64,000 bases of DNA from the NCBI GenBank assembly GCA_905250125.1, contig CAJNOL010000049.1, positions 186,001 to 250,000 of the forward strand. Direction: 5' to 3'. A program made the position numbers and the translations under genes. Source of the stretch: Rotaria sordida (taxonomy: Eukaryota; Rotifera; Eurotatoria; Philodinida; Philodinidae). Numbering within the stretch: position 1 is the stretch's first letter; each line of letters begins with the position of its first letter. Positions 11,542 through 30,875 of the stretch are shown here, in pieces. The notes beneath the pieces are model-generated. The model was not told the DNA's origin. It saw nothing but the letters and a program-made list of their open reading frames with translations, and did no database searches.

Positions 11542-12930
11542 TCATTTGCTGGCCTTTTTGTTAGAACCACCAGTAGAACTTCGAGCTTTTTTTGTTGGTG
11601 ATGAATAACTATTATCATCTATAAAAGAAAGTAAATCGAAATCATAATTGATTTGCTAGAAAAAAATAAATTTTCTTACTATTCTTGCCTGTTGATTTTT
11701 TCTTTGACGATTTGGATCGTTGTTGTTGTTCATCTTCATTTTCTGATTCTTCATTATCATCATCTTGTTGTCGTTTTCGACCACCTCTACTTCGTCCACG
11801 TTGTTGTGATTGTTGATTATCATCACCTTCATGTAATGGTTGTTGTCGTTTTCGACCACCTTTACTTCGGCCACGTTGTTGTGATTGTTGTTTTTCATTT
11901 TCTGATTCTTCATTATCATCATCATCTTCTTGTTGTTGATTTTTCTTGTTAGTTTTTGATTTATTTGATGAACGTGATCGATTTTGCATTTGAGGTGGTT
12001 TATTGTATTTTCGACCATCACCTTTTGTACTTTTGGACGATGATCGTGATTGACTTTGAGATGATTTAGTAGATTTACGACCAGGAGATTTACTTTTATT
12101 TGATGATTTGGATTGATTTTGTGGTGGTTTATTGTATTTACGACGATCGACATTATTTTCTTGATTATTATTTGAAGATTTTGATCGACCTTTTGAACCG
12201 GTACGATTTTGTCGTCGACCATCAGATTGACTTTGTTTTCTAGATCTTGATCGTGAAGGAGACGAAGATTTTTTACGACGACCATCAGTTTGTTTTTGAG
12301 ATGATGATCTTCGTTGATTTTTTTTCTTAAACAAAAACAAAATCAAGAAAGTTTAAGTAAGAAGATTACTTAAAAAAAAAAAATTCTTACTGAAGATGAC
12401 GATCGTTCATTATTTTGTCGTCTTCCTTTAGGTGTTAATCGGTAATAACCATTACTATACCCTGTACCTATTTATAAATATAAAAATGTGAAGTAAAAAA
12501 AAAACAAAATAAGAAATTTACCTTTAGCAAGTGAAATAATACTTTCTTCAAGAAGTCCTTCAAGTGCAGAACGAAGATGATTCTAAAACAGGAAGTTGTT
12601 TCTATTAATGAATAATTGAGGTTTCTTAAATAAAACTTACATTAACACTTTTACCACTTTCGACTCCATAGGTAATTCTAATATAATTCAAAATTTTTGA
12701 TCGAGTTGAACCTGTACGCGAATTGAGCTAAATAAAGGGAGAAAAAAATATTTTTATTTAAAATTAAATAGACTATGAAAATAATTTACTTCTTGAAGTG
12801 CGTCAGTAACCATTCGTTGATAATTTGGATGTCTTGATGATGATTGTTTTTTTATTGGTGATCCAATTTTACCTTTTTTTGGTGAAGAACTTGATGATTT
12901 CGATTTTCTCGAAGTCTTAGCAGACGCCAT
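11542..12930 (-). CDS. Linker histone H1-like protein with extended SR/acidic/Gln-rich tail
   Basis: Six exons (12930-12790, 12727-12641, 12582-12522, 12467-12391, 12325-11680, 11618-11542) give 362 aa. The N-terminal ~30 residues are Lys/Ser-rich (MASAKTSRKSKSSSSPKKGK). Residues about 32-110 form an H15 globular domain: HPNYQRMVTDALQEL, GSTRSKILNYI, SGKSVNNHLRSALEGLLEE and GTGYSNGYYRL, matching the winged-helix pattern 'HP....M...A...L..R.GSS..AI.KYI...VN..L..AL..L...G.L'. The tail is unusual for H1. Instead of Lys/Ala/Pro repeats it has Arg-Ser dipeptides (SPSRSRSRKQSQSDGRR), two copies each of RRKYNKPPQ-like and QQRGRSKGGRKRQQ-like units, and acidic runs (EDDDDNEESENE). The last exon ends in KKARSSTGGSNKKASK. 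Role: binding linker DNA at nucleosomes (family knowledge); the tail suggests an added RNA or splicing-type interface (inference). Confidence 0.85.
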
Positions 12931-14090
12931 GATCGGTTAGAATAGAGACAATAGTAGTATGTGTTATGTACTTGTTTGTGTGTGTGTGTGCAGTGTGAGG
13001 TTAAATAGGATGAAATGAATCGATAGACGAAATGAATTCGATAGATTCTATCTCTATTTAAAGAATAAAACTATTTTCTCTTCATTATTATCTATAGAAA
13101 TAGTCGTCCATCATCGAGAATTGATATGGCGTGAATTCTACAACCGACGGTACCATACACGTGTGTTTCGGCCTCGATTTGTATAAATTCGAAAAATAAA
13201 CAACGGATATATTACCGTTATATGGATAAAAGTGATCATGGAAGAAAACAAAGAATCGAAAATAGAATTAAATTTAAATTATCTGATGGTGTGAACAAAT
13301 TAAATACAAATAACAGTTCCAGATTCTTTTTTTTTGTTTTTGCAATCTAAAATAGTCCAATGAAAAAGAAAAAACTCTCATGTTTTCTGTTAATATCTTA
13401 ATAAAATTTGAATTTGAAAGAAAATGAAATTTTAAAAAATCTTTTGTCTTTGATTACTATTATATGAAAGTGATTTCTTTATTTTTTTTTGTCAATGGTT
13501 TCAATTATTTGTTGATATTCTGTATGAGATTGTCTGTAAATTTTATTTGACAATTTTAAAAACACAAACGATAAAAAAATAAAAATAAATTCTATTATAC
13601 TATCCGAGAATTTCATATAACGATTGTTTGTTGTTAACTAGAATCTTTTAAACAAGATAAAAAAAATTATGATACAAATAAACACTCGTGTATGATTTTT
13701 CGTATTTAAAAGAAATTTATTTTTTAATCAAGAGAATAAAATCATTAACGTTTTACAGTTTTTATAAATTCATAAAGTACCACCTCTTAGATATGAGAGT
13801 TTTTTATAAATATAGTGAATCATATCTAAGTATACTTTTCTCTTTTTGCATTAACACACACGCAACTACAATTTCTTTTGTTAGTAAAATATCCTGAAGC
13901 CATAGTTTGTTAGACATAATAGGATAAGTCATATTGAATATAAATTTGATTTATTAAATCTATATTTTTATGATAGAAGATATGAGATTGTTGATTTGAA
14001 TAGATACAAAAAAAAAAAAGAATAAAAAAAATACATGTTTCTAATAGCAGATATCTTTTTTTTTTTATAGAACGTAAGAATATGAAATTT
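12931..14090. other. Intergenic between H1 and GPCR genes
   Basis: Includes the H1 5' flank with a short GT-rich run near 12970-12995. The rest is AT-rich and contains no recognised gene. The GPCR 3' UTR lies at the right-hand end. Confidence 0.4.
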
Positions 14091-15242
14091 TTATATAAAT
14101 GGTTGCATGCTCTGTTTTTGAGATTTTTTATACCTATTTATTCCATGTAGAACAATTCCATTATGATGTTGTGATTGAATATTTCGTTTTTGTTCTTTTG
14201 TTTTTGTTCTTGTTGTTGTTAAAAATTTTATTGGTGATTTTTGTTGTTTAGTTGAATAAATAATATTTTGTTCAGTATTTGGTATTGAACGTTTATACCA
14301 TTTCATATAAATTTGACAATAAAAATATTGTCGAAATAAATTTAATAATTCAATACGAAAACGAGCACATGAAAAAATAAAAACTAAAAAATTTGATGCA
14401 TGATGAAAATGAAGTAAAATATTTGTAAATATATGTATTGCATATTGAATATTATTAAATTTACTTGTTATTAATAAATAAATTGTATGTATTGTTGATG
14501 GTGTTACTGTTAATACAAAACATATTGATGATGTAACAAGCATTGCTGTTAATTGTCGTTGTTTACTTGATAGATTGAATTTATTTGTATTAATTAAGTG
14601 ATTAGTTCGAGAATTTTCATTATTTAATGTACGTTCAATATGTGATGCATGATGAAGACGTTGAATTATAATAAGATTACAAATCATACATAATGGTATA
14701 GGCAACCAATATGTTAGACCAGATCTTATACATTCCCATGTTAAACGATGAAAATTTGGTTTATATGCACAAAATGAGCGTATTGGAACTGTTCGATTAG
14801 AATTATTAACATATTCAATATGCATATGTAGAGTATAATGACTAAATATAAGTAAAGAAATAATAAATAATATTATCACAAATATGCGTGACTTAGTACG
14901 ACTAATTAAGCGTGGCATATGGCATGGATTGAATACCAAAGAACAACGTTCGATATTAATAAAACAAACAATCCAAACCGATAAAAGACGAAATACATCC
15001 ATAAGAAAGAATACCACACAATCATATGATGTTACTTGTGGACGAAGTTTGGTTACAATTTGTAAACTTTGTAAACATAATACAATACAATCAGCAATTG
15101 ATAAGGCTGATATAAAAGCAGCTGAAGCAGTTTTTCGAAAAAATTGTTGATTAATAACAATCAATGTCAAAATATTTCCCGTACATCCAAATACGGTTAA
15201 ACATAAAAGAGCTATTGTACGAACACGTTCAAGAAATAGCAT
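14091..15242 (-). CDS. Rhodopsin-class GPCR, probable neuropeptide receptor (orphan)
   Basis: One exon, 383 aa, with seven hydrophobic segments. TM1 is about 8-30 with the conserved GN (FGCTGN). TM2 has SIADC (the family LAxxD aspartate). Cys75 before TM3 pairs with Cys158 in loop 2. TM3 ends in NIERC, a variant of the E/DRY motif. TM6 keeps the helix-kink proline (LTVTPST) but not CWxP. TM7 has HASNFLVFIF in place of NPxxY. Loop 2 carries the sequons NNS and NRT. The pattern resembles protostome FMRFamide/peptide receptors, where the TM7 'NF' variant is common, but the ligand is unknown. An acceptor-like TTTTATAG lies directly before the ATG, so an upstream exon giving a longer extracellular N terminus is likely; the current one is only seven residues. 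The basic C-terminal tail is rich in Thr, Lys and Arg. Confidence 0.85.
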   Translation of the reverse strand: MLFLERVRTIALLCLTVFGCTGNILTLIVINQQFFRKTASAAFISALSIADCIVLCLQSLQIVTKLRPQVTSYDCVVFFLMDVFRLLSVWIVCFINIERCSLVFNPCHMPRLISRTKSRIFVIILFIISLLIFSHYTLHMHIEYVNNSNRTVPIRSFCAYKPNFHRLTWECIRSGLTYWLPIPLCMICNLIIIQRLHHASHIERTLNNENSRTNHLINTNKFNLSSKQRQLTAMLVTSSICFVLTVTPSTIHTIYLLITSKFNNIQYAIHIFTNILLHFHHASNFLVFIFSCARFRIELLNLFRQYFYCQIYMKWYKRSIPNTEQNIIYSTKQQKSPIKFLTTTRTKTKEQKRNIQSQHHNGIVLHGINRYKKSQKQSMQPFI

Positions 15243-18200
15243 CTATAAAAGAGAGTATAAGTACATGACAAGAAATTCTCAATTGTTTTTTATAAGCTTA
15301 ACATCGAAAGAAACATGATTAGACTATAGTGTGACAGATTGCCCTGAGGACATAAAAAGTGAACAATGTCAATCCTTCTTATTTAACACGTCTACGACGA
15401 TGACAAATTCCCTTGATACGTTATTCACCAATGACGAAACTATGAATAAAAATGACGGTAGATAAATAAAACTACCAGCACCTACGCAACATTATTTTTT
15501 TTCTTTTTGCTATTGTTTTATTCCACATCGTTTCCAGGCTTTTATACACGAAAACAATTGTATTGCCTCAAAACATGCATAAAACAACATACGAGAATTG
15601 GTTCTATTGTGTGCAAAGATGTTTATATGATAAATGCGTAGGCTTAAAAGATAAAGAAAAATCACTTATTAATTCATCATTATATATATATATATAAATC
15701 AAAAATATAACCTAATACTATTTCTATGAAAACCCATTATTTGAAAATTTATGCTTGTCTTTTAAAAGAGATTAGATCTAGTTTCTCTGACTTTTCCCTT
15801 TCCATGAATACTCTAAAAAAAATAAGAAAAAAAAATCTTATCATGTAGTCAGGCAATATATTGAATTAAGCGAACGGACGCAATTCTATTACCGGTTATC
15901 AATAAAGGCATACTTAAGATTTTAAAGACTGATCTATGAAGGGTATTTTTTACCTACTACTTTTTTTGCCAAGTTTCTTTTTATTGAATTTCCTGTTTTC
16001 TGCAGACTTTTTTCATGGATCAATCAATGGTTCCAACATGTTAGCTATTACTCATATTTAGTAACACATAAAGAAATTCTATTTCTAAATGTGTGCATCA
16101 CTACCTGATAGTATTTAATCACTTTCTCGTACATATAAAAACACTCGGAAGTACGAATAATCATTTACTTTTACATATTGTACCTGAGTATTTCTGTCGT
16201 TCGTCATTAAACACTATTATTATTTGTTACTGAATGCTTTTTTTTTTATTCGATTGTGTCGAGCATTACAAGTGATTAAACATGTATAAAGGGAGAAGAA
16301 ATGTGTTGATGATATATCTATATATATATATATATATGTAAAGACGCTTTATGCGCTCCATAATTCTGTATACCCAGTATATTAAGGAAAAATAACCAAT
16401 CTAGCAAAAAAAATTATTTATCAATTTGTATAGAGACACATACTGTTATTCAAGACATCATCATAATTTTCTTTTTTTTTTTGTATTAGTGTCGCCTACA
16501 TCATCTCTTGAGAACTATATGATTTTTTGATTGTATTCCTTTAATAATAAGATATAAAAGATGACAGTAATTGTGTCTTTTGTTTATGTCATCTTGCGTT
16601 ATTACAATAAAGATATGAAAAATTTTGGTTTGATTTTTAATCTTGCTATAAATTACTATAATAATTTTATTGATTTACGAAAACTTGTTTTTTTTTTACT
16701 TTCATCCAGTATAACTTACTTTTTAATGCTCAGTTATAATTACATACCAAATATTCTAATGAATGATTTTTCATAGCTGGAAAATAATTGAAAAAACTCA
16801 GCAGTCAATATTTTACATATCAGTAGACAAAAACGTGCGAGTAATGGAATGCATATATAATGTGAATTAATTCTTTTGTTAATCATGCTAGTCTATTATA
16901 TAGGGAAAAACTATTTATAAGAAGATTATTATGCCATAGAAAAAAAAAAATGTTGAGTTCATTTTTTTTTAATGTCGTAAATTGAAAATGTGTGAAATAC
17001 TTTAATGTTATTCGCTGTTCAAAAAAGACCAAGATAGAACTTTCTATCATGTTACCTCAATACATCCTCTTATACGAGTGAACAATGTTGTTTTCTAATC
17101 TTTTGCTCATCTTTTATTCTTTTATCAATTATAAAAATTAATTTCTAACAAAGATAATATTATAATTGAAATTGACAAGAAAGAAATTAAGAACATTTCC
17201 ACTAAAGTTTTGAAAGGATCTTAAAGTTAATTATATAAGATTTTTTGGTCTATCATCATTATTAATCAAAACAAAAATCGATATTAACAACTATTCATTT
17301 TATAATATCTACTCACTTTTGAAAACATGATCTTAGAAAAAAAAAAATAATAATAATAATTGAATGTTATATTAGTACTTCACAATATAATTAAAAAAAA
17401 TCATAGGATAAAAGTCTTTTTTTTTGTCATGGGCGGATTTCAAAGTAAGAAATATGAGTATATGATAAGCTGTTTTACATTGTCAAATTACTTTATATAT
17501 ACATGAATTTTTATTATCTTGATTGTTAATAGATTAATAATTTTTGCATGCGTATATTCTTTTCGGATGTACGCTATTCATCAATTTTAATTAAATAGGT
17601 CATTTTTATTTCGTATTTAATATTTGTTCACTCAAGCTTTGATGTCTTATCATTAATTAAACTTTAATTCATTATTTTAATTATATTCGAATCAATCTAT
17701 TTCGAATATTTTGCATATCTTCTGTTATCTAATCAAGCATACATTGTTTTTGATTTCCATATGAACATTCTTTGGTTGTATAGAAAAATTGCATTGTTAA
17801 CTTTGTTTTTTAAGAATATATTCAATCATGTTTCCAATACAATATATATATATATATATATATTTTTGTGCGTGTTCTTTTCATTTTTATATATGAAATG
17901 ACATGGATAATTTGTTGAATATAATAGAAAAATCAGTCATCATTAGTATATTCATTTATACAGATTAGTCATTAGTTTCAGATAGAATATTTTGATATGC
18001 GCAATTTTATTCTAGATCTATAATGTTCAAAATTAATTTCAAATATTCTTACCTTTTTTTTGAAAATATAAATAAAAAAGAAGAGGAACAATATTGATTG
18101 TTGTTTTATTAGCTCGACTAATGCTGAGAGTATTTCTTAAAAAACTATCATAAGTACTTTAACTATTCATAGCTTTTATATCAATAGAATTTCTTTCTTT

Positions 18201-19526
18201 TTATTTTGCAGCTGTTCGACGCTTCAATAATATCGTCAAAATCAATCAAAAAAATAAAGGCATTGAAAATCTTTCTGTATACATATATTCATTCAAATTT
18301 TAGTTTGACAATTTTATAATTTTCCATCGAAAGAAAACTCAATATTTTCTCAATATATTATCAAACGAGTGTATTCACAGACTTCCAAAAATGACTATAT
18401 CAAATATCTATTTAACATAGACACTATATACGGCAGAGAAGTGAGTCTATTTGAGCATGGAAATGAAGCCGGAACTTAGCATTTCTTTTTTTTTTCCTCA
18501 AAGAATAGTGTCCGCTTCTGACTGTCAACTTTTATAATACTTTGTTATTAATCTGACATCAAGGAGCATTTAGAAAAATAACAGAGTTAGTGCATATTCG
18601 AAAAAAGAAGAAAAAACTTTTTATTGATTTTTGAATATAGAAATTAGAAATGATATTTGAAGTTATTTTTAATCTTCTTTGAGAATATTATAAAAATACT
18701 CATTGCATATTTTTTATTAATTCCTAAACAATTAGCTTAGTTTAATTCGTCGATTATTGATTCAATATTTCTTCAATTTTCAAATCATTTTTCACATCAA
18801 TAATCTTCTCATTTAACTCGTTAAAAATTCATCGCTTTCTTCAATTCAAATATTTTTTTTTTCCATTAAAATTAAAAAGAAAGAAAAAAAAAATTATTCT
18901 CTATTTGTGCGTATTTATGTGCGTTTGTCGTATACAAAGAGAACAAAAAAAAAACAAAAATACAAATGCAAAAAAAGAAAAAAAATCCATATTTTTTCTC
19001 TTTTTGTGTTGTGTCTGTGTCTATCATACAGGACGAAGAAAAATAGAGAGCATAAAATAGAGGAAAAAAAAGGAGTGCATCATACACCCACAGACATACA
19101 CACACGGAAGAGCATCGATAAAAATAAAAAAAAAAAGAAAGAAGAGATTGTGCGGTTGCAACAAAACAACGATCCGAAAGTCGCTAGTATCATCATCTTA
19201 TTGTTATGTCTAACAACAGAGCAACAATCTTTTTGTTTTCTATACACACGCACACGATGAAAGAATAAAATAGAAGAGAAAATGCATGAAAGAAAGAAAA
19301 CCTTCGTTGTTCGTTGTTTATCCGCAATGAAGTAATAGTAGTAGTAATAGTAGTATTTGTTGTTGTTCTTGTATTTCTACCAGCAATAGCAGCAATAGGC
19401 AATAAGAACCTTGAGCTGTATGCACACATACATACATATACGCACAAAGAGAAGAAAAAAATAGAGAAAGAAAAAAAAAAGCAAAAAAAAAAAAACGAAC
19501 GATAATGGGTAACAAGCATCATCATA
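15243..19526. other. Long AT-rich intergenic region
   Basis: About 4.3 kb without a supportable gene. It includes (TA)n runs near 15682-15696, 16318-16336 and 17844-17862, and purine/pyrimidine low-complexity sequence at 18900-19500. Frames found there are Phe/Ser/Lys-rich translations of those tracts. The right end holds the junctophilin 3' UTR. Confidence 0.5.
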
Positions 19527-27228
<7,702 letters not shown>

Positions 27229-28419
27229 ATGTTTCATATGTTTTCAATTTGGTTATTATTACTAATAACTCAATCAATCAATATCATCATTGCAATAAAT
27301 TTACGTTGTAATGAAGATATCAATGGATCTTTTCAAATAATTGAAAATTGTCGAGCATGTGTTATTTTTATTGCTCCTGCAATTTTATCTACACCTAGTA
27401 CAACAACAAAAGCGACAACTTTAACAAAAAATATGTTTACATCATATGCTGAACCATCATTAGAAGAACTGTTTTTATTTGGTGAAGCAAAACGTCGTCG
27501 TCGTCGTCGTCGTCGACGTGATGTTGATACAATAATTCATCAACAATGTGCTCGAGAATTAGACGGTCCATTATATGGTTACGATCAAACACATTGTTAT
27601 TGTAATTCTAATCAATGTAATTCAAATATTCAACGATGTATTTATGAAGTAACATCAAAACGTCATTTTGCATGTTATCATGGTTCTAATTCCAGTTTAT
27701 ATCCACTTGAAATTCGTCATAAATGTCGTAGTTGTCGTATACGTACGGAATTTAAGTCTATGTATCATTATGAATGTTTAATATTTGGTGAACGTGAACA
27801 AAATAATCGAACTCATTGTACATGTCAACGACCAATGTGTAATCAAGATGTATCAACATGCCAACGATTTCAACAAGCACCATCTCAACCACGATTAAAT
27901 TTAGCTCTTGATGTTCCTTTGAATTCAACTATATCAACAACAATAACAACAACAACAATGTCTACTAGCACCTCTACTATAAAGATATTCATCGCAACAA
28001 CAGCAACAACAACGACAACAACAACAGCATCGACCACTACTTCTAGTAGTAGTACTAGTATGACTACGACTGTTATTACTACTACAAGCTCAACTTCGAG
28101 CTCAAGTACTACTACTACTACTACTACAATCGCAACCACAACGATTGTAACTACAACATTACCAGTTACTACAACGCCAATCACAACTACATTACCAGCT
28201 ATAATTGAAACTGAAGAAGAAATTTCAATTGAAAATTCTACAATAATTGAATTGACAAGTACAAATGAAATAACAACATCATTTAATGAAATACAACATC
28301 TTAAGACAGTGTATATTGATGTTAAAAATCATGGAAATTATTTATTATCGAATTTTCTTTTAATTTGTACTTTATTTCAAACATTTTTTTCCTTTTTATT
28401 TATTCGATGCTATTACTAG
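27229..28419 (+). CDS. Secreted two-domain cysteine-rich protein with Thr-rich stalk, probably GPI-anchored
   Basis: 396 aa from the ATG at 27229, chosen because a signal peptide (FSIWLLLLITQSINIIIA) follows at once; the open frame extends upstream but only from a non-ATG codon. Two similar six-to-eight-cysteine units follow. Unit 1 runs from LRCNED through CRAC to THCYCNSNQCN; unit 2 runs from FACYHG through CRSCRI and YECLIFGE to THCTCQRPMCN. The terminal C-x-C-x4-C-N pattern is like Ly6/uPAR three-finger domains, which I offer as a likely fold. Unit 1 is interrupted by a Thr-rich loop and by Lys plus nine Arg coded by a CGT repeat, a potential furin-type site. Then comes a ~110-residue Thr/Ser stalk (mucin-like, coded by ACA/ACT repeats) and a C-terminal hydrophobic segment (LLSNFLLICTLFQTFFSFLF), fitting a GPI signal or TM anchor. 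Function unknown. Confidence 0.75.
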   Translation: MFHMFSIWLLLLITQSINIIIAINLRCNEDINGSFQIIENCRACVIFIAPAILSTPSTTTKATTLTKNMFTSYAEPSLEELFLFGEAKRRRRRRRRRDVDTIIHQQCARELDGPLYGYDQTHCYCNSNQCNSNIQRCIYEVTSKRHFACYHGSNSSLYPLEIRHKCRSCRIRTEFKSMYHYECLIFGEREQNNRTHCTCQRPMCNQDVSTCQRFQQAPSQPRLNLALDVPLNSTISTTITTTTMSTSTSTIKIFIATTATTTTTTTASTTTSSSSTSMTTTVITTTSSTSSSSTTTTTTTIATTTIVTTTLPVTTTPITTTLPAIIETEEEISIENSTIIELTSTNEITTSFNEIQHLKTVYIDVKNHGNYLLSNFLLICTLFQTFFSFLFIRCYY

Positions 28420-30873
28420 CTTTATCCGTTAGACAGTATACATACATACATATATATAAACATATATCAGTAAAAGATATATTTGAACAATGAAAAAAAA
28501 AAGCCATCTACAAGGCAAATGTATATAACCGTGGATTTGTTCATTAGTGAACAACGAGCGATTGATCCCTATGTAAGCTATGAAAACAATGTCAATAGTC
28601 GTAGAGCTATTCTTAACAAACAAATAATGTCTCTCGACTTGATACATTTATATATCGATATAGTATACTAATCTTTCGTCAATTTTGATTTGAATAATCA
28701 AGTTCAAGTACAAAACGAAAAAAAAAGAGATTAATAATTGTTATGAAAAAGATATTTATCTTTTCAATAGTAAAAAATATCGACTCTTTTTCAATTAATA
28801 AAACATATTATCAATTATAATGTATATAATTAAAATTTATTTTTTTAAATATTATACGAATACCATAATGAAATAATTAATTTCAAAAATAAAAAATTTT
28901 TTTTGCTATGAGAATGATCTCTATTGTAATCAAGAGTATCACAATGAATAGACTATCTTCGTGATATATAAAAACAAAGGCACAAAAATTATACTTCTGT
29001 CATCAATTATCGAATCTTACTATAACAATATACTAGAAAAACATTTTACTTGAACAACAAACATTTGTCCTTCTTTTTTTTACCAAGTTTGTTTATTAGA
29101 GGCAATCAGAAGAAGTTGTTTAATTTGCTTTGTATAAATTATTTTATCTATAAATAAAATATATCTTTTATTTCTAGTTCCATTCGTCATTCCTATCTAG
29201 CATACAATCTAATCATTGATCTGATTGCATTCATTTAGTCTAAATTCTATAATATATACATATGTTTAAACTTACGCTTCATTAATAAATAATTAATAAA
29301 TAAGAAACTTATATATATGTATATATATCGAAAATGACTTGATAAGCTTACTTAACATGAATAATTTCTCTAATTTACTCGAACAAATTGAGATTTAAGT
29401 TTAAATTCTCGTGACTGTATACGTGGGCATATTCTACTTTTTACATTTTTCTATGAATAATGTCACGTCAGCACATATTACATATTAGCACATCCGCCAA
29501 CTCAGTTTTTTTTTATTGTCAGCAATATCATTTTATATAATAATTGTTTTGAAACTCTATATTTGTTTTTCTTTAACATTCTCGCATTCATTAAATTTTT
29601 TTATATGATTAGCCTTTGAACATTATGCAAATTAGTTTTTTCTTTTTTTTACTATTTATTCTTTTACAAATATATCAGATAAAAGTTAAAAAAGAAAATA
29701 TTATTACTATGATATCATTTGGTTTAGCTAGAAAATATCGATGACAGTTTTCTAATGTTATATGACATCCCTAATGTGATGCATTAACGTCATTTGATGT
29801 GTTTGTTTCAAGAAATGCTTGATTTTGTTTTATCAATCTATCCTACGTAATTCTATGAAAATTAAACAATTTATCAAGTTTTGTTTGTTCAATCAAAATT
29901 GACAAATGATAGATGCTTGTATATTTCTTATATTTAAAAATAAATCTAAGTGATACACTTACAAAAAGAAACATAGAAATGATATTAGTCGTATATATAA
30001 AATATATTCGAACAGTTACATTGATTTCTAGATTATTTTATAAATTCAAAAATAAAATATATATGTACATGACGTACTTGAACAATTTATTAATACATAA
30101 CGAATATTTAACTGTATGTAACTTAATAACAACAAGTAAACAATTAATTTATATTTTCTTTAAACTTTCAAGACATAGTTCATTGTATATGAGCATGAGA
30201 TAAGTTCAGCGACATTATTTTAAATATACTATGAATTGAATTTTTTTAGTGTATCTAGTAAAGAAAAAATCATACAGTAAATTTAATTAGAAGTAGTTCA
30301 CTCTATATATGTTTGATAATATGAATATATCGCAAAATCTAGAAAAAAGCTTTCAGTGTAATCCTTAATGCATGAGTGAGTTTTATGAATTTGGAAGTTA
30401 TGGAACTCATGAGACTCCATTTAATTTTAAATAATAAGTGGTTTCGAAGTACTCATATGTAACCGTGTACTCTTTGTAAAACATTGCGGGCCACGAATGA
30501 AGCAGCTCGACTCGCAGTTGTTCGCTTTTCAAGATTGAATTCCGATGTCAGGGAATTCAAATAGTGCTGTTATAGCAAAATCATAAAATGTTGAACTGAC
30601 TTCGCTTCATTCATACCAATGGATTTTTTTCTAGGTTTTTTTTCCGTCGTTCTAGATTTTTCAGACAACACAGGCATTTTATCTAATTCTAAATATTTGA
30701 TCCGTTTATGTAACACTGCTGATAAATAAAATACGCTGTTTTAGTGTTTGTTAGACTCAAACAAATATCTTGTCAATATAGAATGAAACTTTTTTTTTTA
30801 GGATAAATATAAAATTATCATAGCACTAAGTTCTCGATGACATTAAAAAAAACCAACAAAAATGTAATAATAA
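28420..30873. other. AT-rich intergenic region
   Basis: No supportable gene; the short frames are AT-driven. It covers the 3' UTR of the cysteine-rich protein gene and the left flank of the mariner insertion. Confidence 0.5.
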
Positions 30874-30875
30874 TA

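Noticed and set aside
11653-12285. Extra frames over H1 exon 5, including an Asn/Lys-rich minus frame
   Set aside because: Repetitive exon 5 opens other frames; only one frame joins the H15 exons in phase and gives the SR/acidic repeats.
18872-19525. Hydrophobic frames on both strands
   Set aside because: Phe/Ser/Lys-rich translations of purine/pyrimidine tracts; the real coding exon nearby is the small junctophilin terminal exon.
27885-28184. Minus-strand Val-rich frame
   Set aside because: It is the antisense of the ACA/ACT-coded Thr stalk of the plus-strand cysteine-rich protein.
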